NCBI GenBank assembly: GCA_964561145.1
Contig: CAZLNZ010000003.1
Span: forward strand, 97,730-161,729
Source of the DNA: RUG14300 sp964561145
GTDB lineage: Bacteria; Bacillota; Clostridia; Christensenellales; CAG-1252
DNA length: 64,000 bases
Reading direction: 5' to 3'
In this document: one piece after another, positions 15,001-24,000 of the stretch
Position numbering within the stretch: the first letter of the stretch is position 1
Layout of the letters: each line of letters begins with the position of its first letter
Notes under the pieces: generated by a model
Databases searched by the model: none
Told to the model about the DNA's origin: nothing
Seen by the model: the letters and a program-made list of their open reading frames with translations, nothing else
Program-made: the position numbers and the translations under genes

Positions 15001-18000
15001 TTTCGAAATATATACCGATGGTGACAGCGTATGGATTGCAGGGCTAGTGAATCACCACTGCAATACCTCTCATAAGTATATAACCATTCCCTCCGAGATT
15101 AACGGAATGAAGGTAATAGGAATTATGTCGGGAGCATTTAGGGATAGTGATGTGATAAGCGTTACAATCTCTTGTGCAGACTCTTATACTATACGTGCCA
15201 ACGCATTTGAGGGAGCAACTAAGCTTCGTACATTCTATATGCTGGATAATGGTTACGATGCACTTATTGAAAAGAATGCATTTGACGATAGTGCAGCCGG
15301 TATTACATTCTATACGGCAAATAACGGAGTATTTTCATCGGATATCACAAACGGTAGTATTCACAACGCATACATTTCAGCAATTACAATAAGCGATGCA
15401 TTTATTATTAAAGATGTTGCAGGCGGTGTTGAAATCGTAGGAATGTATATGGGAGAAGATATCGATTATAAGAAAGTTCGTATCCCCGATCGAATAAACG
15501 GAAAGAATGTTGTATCGATCGGTAATCTTGCATTTATGGCAAATAGCGAGCTTGAAACAATAATACTAGGCGATTATGTAAAGAAGATCGGAGAACACGC
15601 TTTTGAGGAGTGTGACAATTTGACTTATATTTTCTTGCCGGACGCTTTGGAGAGTATTGGTAAGAATGCCTTTGCCGATTGTACCTCTTTAGTAAGTATA
15701 ATGCTTGGCGAAAACGTTTCGTCAATAGGCGACGGAGCCTTTAGAGGCTGTACATCTTTGAAAGAACTTAGAATTTCGAATAATTCTCCTGAGGTTGGAG
15801 AGGGAATACTTGACGGAATTAAGGGCTCAATCGACTTTATTGAAATTCATAGTTCCGCAACAAGTTTATACTCCTACTTCCGTAACAACTATTCGACAAA
15901 AGCAACCTTTATTGAGAATCTTTCAACTGCCGACAAGTACAAGGAGTGCTTTAATTACGAGGTCGTTCTAAACGACGATTATTACGGTGATTACATAATA
16001 ATCACAGGCTTGAAGAGTCACACGGGCTGTGCTGTAGGCAACCATAAAGACGTGGTGCTTCCTTCGACCATTGGCGGCTTAAGTGTTAAGATGATTCAAG
16101 AAAGAGCCTTCGACGGAAATACAACGATGCAATCCTTTACGGCAGAACACGGACAAGGCTTAATTGTCGGAGAAGGTGCATTCCAAGGTTGTAAGAATCT
16201 TGGAGTTGTTGACTTAGGTAAGGTTCAAAGAATAGATTTGTATGCATTCCGCAAGTGCGGAGCATTGGCAAGTTTGACCTTTTCCGTATTACAAAACACC
16301 GTAATAGGCGAAAAGACTCAATATAAAGGTGAATGGCAATATAATCTCGCCGATGTATTCGAAGGCTGCTCTAACCTTTGCAATGTGATAATCGACGACA
16401 GTTATATTCCTTCGGGAAGAAGTGCCGGTTACTATTCTGAAAACGGTGCAATATACAGTAGAGAGAATGTGCTTTTGCTTTGCTATAACATTAATAGTAC
16501 GGTATTTGCTCCCGATAAAGCGACCTCTATAGCACCGGGTGCTTTCTCCGGTTGTATAAATATTGAAACCATTGTTCTTCCCGATACTGTTAAGGTATTT
16601 GATACCTCCTTACTCTTTGATGAGGTTAACTCAAAGATAATGACAAACCTTTCAAAGATTTATGTAAACGGAGATATTACAATCATCGGAACCGAAGGTT
16701 TGGATGGAATAACCATTTATTATCCTTCCGGAAAGAGCGTACAAGATGCTGCGGGTAATAGTTATAACACCAATACCATAAAGTATATTCCTCAAGAAAG
16801 CTTTGAGTTTAATCTTAGAGTTGATAACATGAAGGATGGTGAAACCTATGTATTGAATGGTGTAAGCTATACTTATATCGAGGCTATCTCTGCATGGTAT
16901 GAGAATACAGGCACCTATTCTCTTGTTGTAGATGACTTATACAAAAAGAATACTTATTACGTATACGAAGATCTCAAAGAGGAGGGTAACATATTCTATC
17001 AATTTATCGATGGCGTATTTGATAAAGTGGATGTTGTATCTGACATGTTCAAAGATATCGATAGAAATTACATAATCTACAGTGTTTCGGGTGCACCCTC
17101 TCTTATCGAGGTATCTGTGGTTAACGGACTTGTATACTATAAGAGTGATTTACTCCGTTCCGTAAAGAAGGAAAGTTTGTACACAAGATATAGTGCACTG
17201 CTGGAAAACGGCGGTGAATATATATTCTCCTATATTTATGCAAATAACGGAGAGTATTATACTTATAACGCAAATACTATCGCATTCGAGAAACTCACCC
17301 AAGACATAGGAAAAATCTATGCGATGAGGAAGGTCGAGTTACTCGAGGCTAACGGTTATGAGTATTATGTACGTTCCTCTGACGATGCCCTTATCCCTGT
17401 AACTGCAAATCTATTTGTGTATGATGAGTTCTACAACAATTCTTACTACTTCCTTGATAATGATAACGTTTTCAAGAAGGTCGAGGTTATTAAGGTCAAC
17501 TCAGCTTCCGCTTATCTGGATGAAAGCTATAAGGTATTCTACAACGGTCAAGAAGTATACATTAATGGAGCGAACGGAAGAAGCAAGGTAACGGTTAATG
17601 ATCTCTATATACAACGCTTTATCCATCTAAAGAGTGGATTGGAAATGAGTTTATATGCATACGAGCGTCTTTCTGATAATGCAGTGTTCTATTCTGTAGC
17701 CGACGGTGACGTTAATAATGCTACTGAAAAGTATGACCTATATGAAATACAAAAGGTTGTTACAGGAACTACCAAGGGCTCTATTATTTCCCAAAAGAAG
17801 GATAACTGGGAGAATACAGCTGAATATAACAGCAATGTAAACCTCCCCGACTTCTCGTATATAAACGGTATTTCCTATGCTGTCGTCGAAATCGGTGCCT
17901 ATGGCTTCAAGGAAAGCACAATTGAATCCATCAAGATAAGTGGAAATGTTTCAGTGGTAGCAGACGGAGCTTTTGACTCCTCCGAAAAGCTTTCAGAGGT

Positions 18001-21000
18001 TACTTTCGATGATTCTGTCATTACAATCGGCGGAAATGTATTCTCGGGTTGCAACAATCTTAAGACGGTTAATATCGGTGAAAACGTAAACGAAATAAAG
18101 GGCAACATCTTTACTAGTCGTGAGTACACGATAGATAATGACGCAATAAGTGCAGATACCGATGTTATTGTCAATGTTGCAAGTAATAATCAAAGTTTTG
18201 ATGACGATCCTCAAGATCATATGATATTGAGCAGAGATCGTTGTATTCTCTATGCTTATTACGGTATAGGCGGAGAAAACGGCAATGAATTCGGTACAGT
18301 GGTTATTCCTGAAGGCGTAAGCAGGATTGTAAAGGGTGCTTTCCGTTATGCGGTTGGTATTGAAGGAGAGAAGGAAATTCAAATCACGAAGATAATACTT
18401 CCTACAACATTACGTACAATTGAGGCGGGGGCATTTGACGACATGCCATATCTAAACCAAGTAGTATTCCGTAGTGAAATGAAGGATATAGGCTATGATG
18501 AGGCGTCCGATACAACAATTGCTCCCTCTCACGCAGATTCGTTTACCATTTACGGAATAGAGGAAAGCTTGATTGAAGAGTATGCAAACAAACACAATAT
18601 ACCTTTTAGAGCATATGTTCAAGAGGGAGCTTTTGGATTGCAAACCTCTGTTAGTGATGTCGGTGGAGTAATTAACCGCACTGCAACGATCATTTCTGTC
18701 GATTCAGAGAAACTGAGAAGTGCTTTGATTATTCCGAGCAGTATAACAATTAAGGGAAACGGTGTTGAGACTCAATACAAGGTGACGGAAATTGGTTCTG
18801 CAGTGTTCTACGGACAAGGCTCAATCAAGACAATAGTTATTCCCGAGGGTGTGCAAAAGATAGGTAGCAACGCCTTCTGTGAACTGAACAACCTTGAAAA
18901 AGTGATTATTCTGGGAGTTAACTCTCTCACAATAGGTGATTCTGCCTTTGCTTATGCCCCCAAACTTGAGATGCTATATATTGAGGATAACAGAACGGTT
19001 GTGTTACCGACAAGAAATCCCTTCAAGGGCTGTAGTGACAGCTTCGTCGTATATGGTACGCAAAATGTAATACAAGGTATATTGGTCGGCAATTCTTTTG
19101 AATCTTTTGGTGTTGATACAAGTATAGTAGATCCTTCAAGTGCGATGGAAGTATTCAATATCAATGATAACTATACCGTTATCAAAGGCTTTAACGGTAA
19201 TATCACGGCAGGAAGTAATAACTCGATACTTGAGATACCCTCATATGTTAACGGTGCTAAAGTAATAGGAATCGAAAATGAACGTAGTACCTTGTACAAC
19301 ATATTGACAGGTATCACTATACCTAACGGAGTCACTTATATCGGTGATAATAGCTTTAGCAACTATAGATTTACCGAGGTTGTTTTACCAGGATCTATTA
19401 CTAGTGTCGGTTCTTCGGCATTCTCCTTAAATAGTAAGAGTCTTAAGGTATATGTCGAAAAGGATATATCTATCGGTACAAATGCCTTTACGGTAACAAA
19501 CGGAGGTACAATCACATTCTATGCACCTACTAATGTTCCCAATATCGAGGCATATAAGGAAAAGATTAATAATGATTCTTCCCTTAACTTTACGGTTGAA
19601 ATAGTATATTACAGTCCCGTCGAATACTTCGAGTATGAGAAGAAGGGTGTTGAAATTTCAATTACAGGATTAAGTCAATTAGGGCAAGAACAAGGTAAGA
19701 TAGTTGTTCCCAGATATATTGAAGGAAGAAAGGTAACCGAAATAGGAAACGGTGCTTTTGCTCATAATGACAAGTTACTAAGATTGAGTCTTCCTGAAGA
19801 CTTAAAAGCTATGGGTGATTATTTATTCGTCGGAACCTTTGAAAACATAGACGATGATAGAGTTTATGAGGCATATAGACAAGGCGTGCTTAGCGATTCG
19901 GATTATGTGGAATACACCGAAGTCGAGTTCAGAGGCGTAAACGGAGAGTTTACTCTTGACAAGAGTACAATGTCGATTATCAGAACCTATAAATCCGACG
20001 ATGTAGACTGTGTAGAGCTAATCGCCGTACTTCCTTCTTACAGTTCCGACGTATATCAGATTAACTCGAATATTACCTATATTGCACCCGGTGCTTTCGC
20101 AGGAGTAAATATTACATCCTTTGGCGGAGATGCCGATAACAGCAAGGGATATACCCTGCAAAGTTTCAGAAGCGAAGTAGGTAAGCCTTTATATACTGCG
20201 TTAATTCACGATAATTATGAGCTTATCGCAGTATTGTCATCGGCATACGACACAAATAATACAAGTACGATGACCATACCTACACAGATAACAACGATAG
20301 CTCCCTATGCATTCTACGGATACAATAATGAAGATGTAACCACAATTCAGCTAGGCGGATCTATTGTCGAAATCGGAGAGGGTGCATTTGAAAATGCTAG
20401 ACGGATACAAAGCTTTGCACTTGATCCCGAAAGCTCCATTTATCAAATTCAAAGTCGTACCTTCTATGGTTGCGAAAGCCTAGAGGAGATGCCGTTGATA
20501 GAGTCATTGAAGCTTATTGGAAAGAATGCCTTCCAAGGAAGTGGCTTGAGAAGTATAACCAATTTACCCGAGCTACTCTTTACGATAAGCGAGGGTGCCT
20601 TTATGGGTTGTGAGGCTCTTGTTGAGGTCGTAATTCCCGACAACGTAACAACAATCGGTAAGGATGCCTTCAAGGGCTGTATTTCATTAACGGAAATCGA
20701 TATTCCCGATAGTGTTAGCGTGATCGGAGAGGGTGCGTTTAGTGAAACTTCTATTGAACGTGTTACATTGCCGGAAGCTATCGAGGAGATAGCTGATAGA
20801 CTGTTTGAAAATGCAGATAAGTTGAAGGAAATCGTCGCTCTGGGTTCAATCAAACGTATCGGTGATTACGCCTTTATGGGGACCACTTCTTTGAAGAGCA
20901 TACCTCAAAATATTACTAAGCTTGTAACTGAAATCGGAGAGTATGCCTTTGCACAATCGGGATTATCGTCTGTCACCTTCGGCGAATACATTACAGTAAT

Positions 21001-24000
21001 ACCGGCTCACGCCTTTGAAAACTGTAAATATCTTGTTGAGGTCAATCTCCCCGGTACAATTACAGACATCGGTGATTATTCCTTCTACGGATTGAATGGT
21101 CAAATAGATATCGACAATGACGATTTGACAATTGATATTTCCAAACCTTCCGAGGTTAAGGTCGGAGAGGAAATCTACTCCTTGAGTACAATTAAGCACA
21201 AGAACTATTATTTGGTTGCAGACGGTTTGTCGATTAGGGTTGAGGGTGGTAGAATCACAGTCAATGATCAGAGTGTGCAAGCTTCTACCGAAGAAAAAGA
21301 CGGAACAACCTATAAGGTTGCAAGAGTCGGTTCTCTAGAGCTTATTCTCTCAAACAATAAGCTTACCGTTAAAGGAGCGTTTAGTTTGAATCTAAGCTAC
21401 GGCTTAACAAAGATCCAGTTCGGCATTAATGTCAAAGCTTTAGGTAAGTATGCCTTTGCGAAGTGTGCTTTAACAAATGTGCTTATCTCCGACGGCATTG
21501 AAAGCGTTGGTGATTATTGCTTCCAAGGAAATGCATCGTTGGAGGATGTAGTGATCGGAAGCGGTTTAACAGACCTTGGAAAGGGTGCCTTTAGCGGTGC
21601 TGTTGAGCTTAAGATAATAAACGTAAGTAGTAGGAATACCACATTTACAAATATGGATGATGGTATTCTCTTCCAGAGAGAAATAGTTGATGGAGTGTAT
21701 ACCGGAAATGTTATTTTGAAGGTATATCCCGCAGGTTTAATTCCTTCCGGTACCGATAGGATGTACCAGCTTCCTTCCAATACGGTGGGAATAGAGGCAA
21801 ATGCCTTTGAGTATAGTAAGCTAATAACAGTAAATGTTCCTTCAAGCGTTAAGTATATTGGAAAGGACGCTTTTGCAGGTGCAACGGACCTTGTAAATAT
21901 ATTCTTCGATGGTGATATTTCAATCGATGTCGATGAAGAGGTATTTAACGGAATTAACTTCAAGAGCTATGTTGATAGCAACGGTAACTATATCAAGGTA
22001 AACGAAGACTACATTAAACTTATAAAGGGCTTCATTGAGGCTGAAAATGGTGAATACGTATATCTTAACGGTCAATATGTAGAGTATTCGGAGGAGCTTG
22101 ATTTCAGCGTAACACCGATTAGATATTCCTTGAAACTGTTTGTTAAGAGCGGAAACGGAATATATTACGCACAAGGTGATAACCTGTTCATCTTAGATGA
22201 GAGCGGAACTGTTCCCGGTGTAAGATATGATATTGTTTCTGATGAGGAAATTCGTTACACCGTTGCAAATCTTGTAATAGATTGTACCGAGGGAAGCGAG
22301 CTTGAGGCTTATCTAAAGGCTTGGGGATACACTATGATTGACTTTGGTCAAGACGTATCTAGTGTGGAAACAACAGGAATTGTAGTTGTCAGACATACCG
22401 CAAAAGATTGTTTCGAGTACGTCGAGGGTGATTATATTACTATTACAGGCTTAAAAGATGATGGACATAATCACAGCTCAATAGTGATTCCTACCTATAT
22501 TAACGGAAAAGAGGTTAAGACTATAGCGGCTAATGCCTTCCGTGATATGGGAATTACCTCCTTTGGTTTGTCGAGGTATATAGACAACGTTCAGGACGGC
22601 TTCATTTATGGCAACAATCTTGAAAGAGTTTACGTTGCAAGCATTCCCAACGTTGAATTTGATCCTTCCGATCCGGAGAGTGAAAGGTATTCTTCCAATC
22701 CTAACTTCTATGTTCAAAACGGAGTCAACGCAAGCGGATCTTATACTGTTTTACTTGGTAATATCAATGCAGAACTTACGATTATTGCCTATGCAAGTTC
22801 TTCAACAACCGCCGAGTATATAATTCCCGAGGAAGTAACCGCAATCGGCTACGGGGCATTTGCAAATAACGAATATCTTAAGAATGTAGTGATTAATGAC
22901 TCAATTACCGAGATTCCGCAGTACGCCTTTGCAAACGACACACTTCTACAAGGTGTTTTGGATGTAAATAATGTATATGTCTTTAACACCGGTAAGAATG
23001 TTATTACAATAGGAGAGGGTGCCTTTATGAATGATAAGCATCTCATAAAGGTTAACCTTAATAAAGTGGAGAACATCGATTATAAGGCGTTTGCAGGATG
23101 TATTAGCTTGCAAAACCTTGTTTGGACCACGGAGAATTCGGACCAAACCAACTCCTATGGAGATTATCGCTTCGATAACGAGAATAAGATATTGTACTAC
23201 ATCGAATCGGAAAAGCTCTTACTGCATACTTTCATTTCAACATCGCCCTTAATCGGAGTTGATAAGAAGGTTGTGTTGCCTGAACAATTTGACAATGAAA
23301 GCGTAACAGGCTTTGGTAGTTATGCATTCTATGGTGTAACCGAGAGAATTGAAAATCTTGTTGTTCCCTATAATCCTGTAGGCGGAAGTGTTTCTGTAGG
23401 TGTTGGAGCTTTCCTTGAAAACAGAATCTACAATATTTACTTTGAAGGTGATATGTATGCCGATTATCCCGAAGAAAGTATTTTCCGAGGAAAGTCGGAG
23501 GGAAAGGCTGGTGTAATGGTTTATCTCCCCTTTGGTTCTATGCTTGTAAACAATTTGAAGAGTTTCGGTATTAGCTATAAGTTTGTATCCTCAAGAGACG
23601 ATTTGACTTATCGAGTAGCAAATAGCGAACTTTACGGAGACTATATGGTTGTAACCGGTATGAATACAAGAGTTAAGTCCTTAGATCTTGTAATACCATA
23701 CTACATCGAAGGTATAAGGGTAAGAGATATAGATAATAACGCCTTTAAGGGTAGCAGAATCGTATCCGTAGAACTGTTCGACAACATATCTAGTTTGCCT
23801 GAATATGCTTTCGAGGATTGTGTAGATTTAGCTGTAGCAAACCTGAAAGCAACTCAATTCGAAGAACTTTCAAAGGGTGTATTCAAGGGTGCTAGAAGCT
23901 TGACGGAAGTGTATCTCTCCGAGTATGTCGAAATCATCGGAGAAGAGGCATTTATGAATACCGCTCTAACAGAACTCCCCGAATGTGATTCATTGAGGAT

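Noticed and set aside
21514..21963. Minus-strand reading frame of 149 codons inside the LRR giant (also 20464-20853, 129 codons)
   Set aside because: Antisense frames stay open because of the repeated codon pattern of the LRR array; composition is that of a shadow frame and no start signals are seen.
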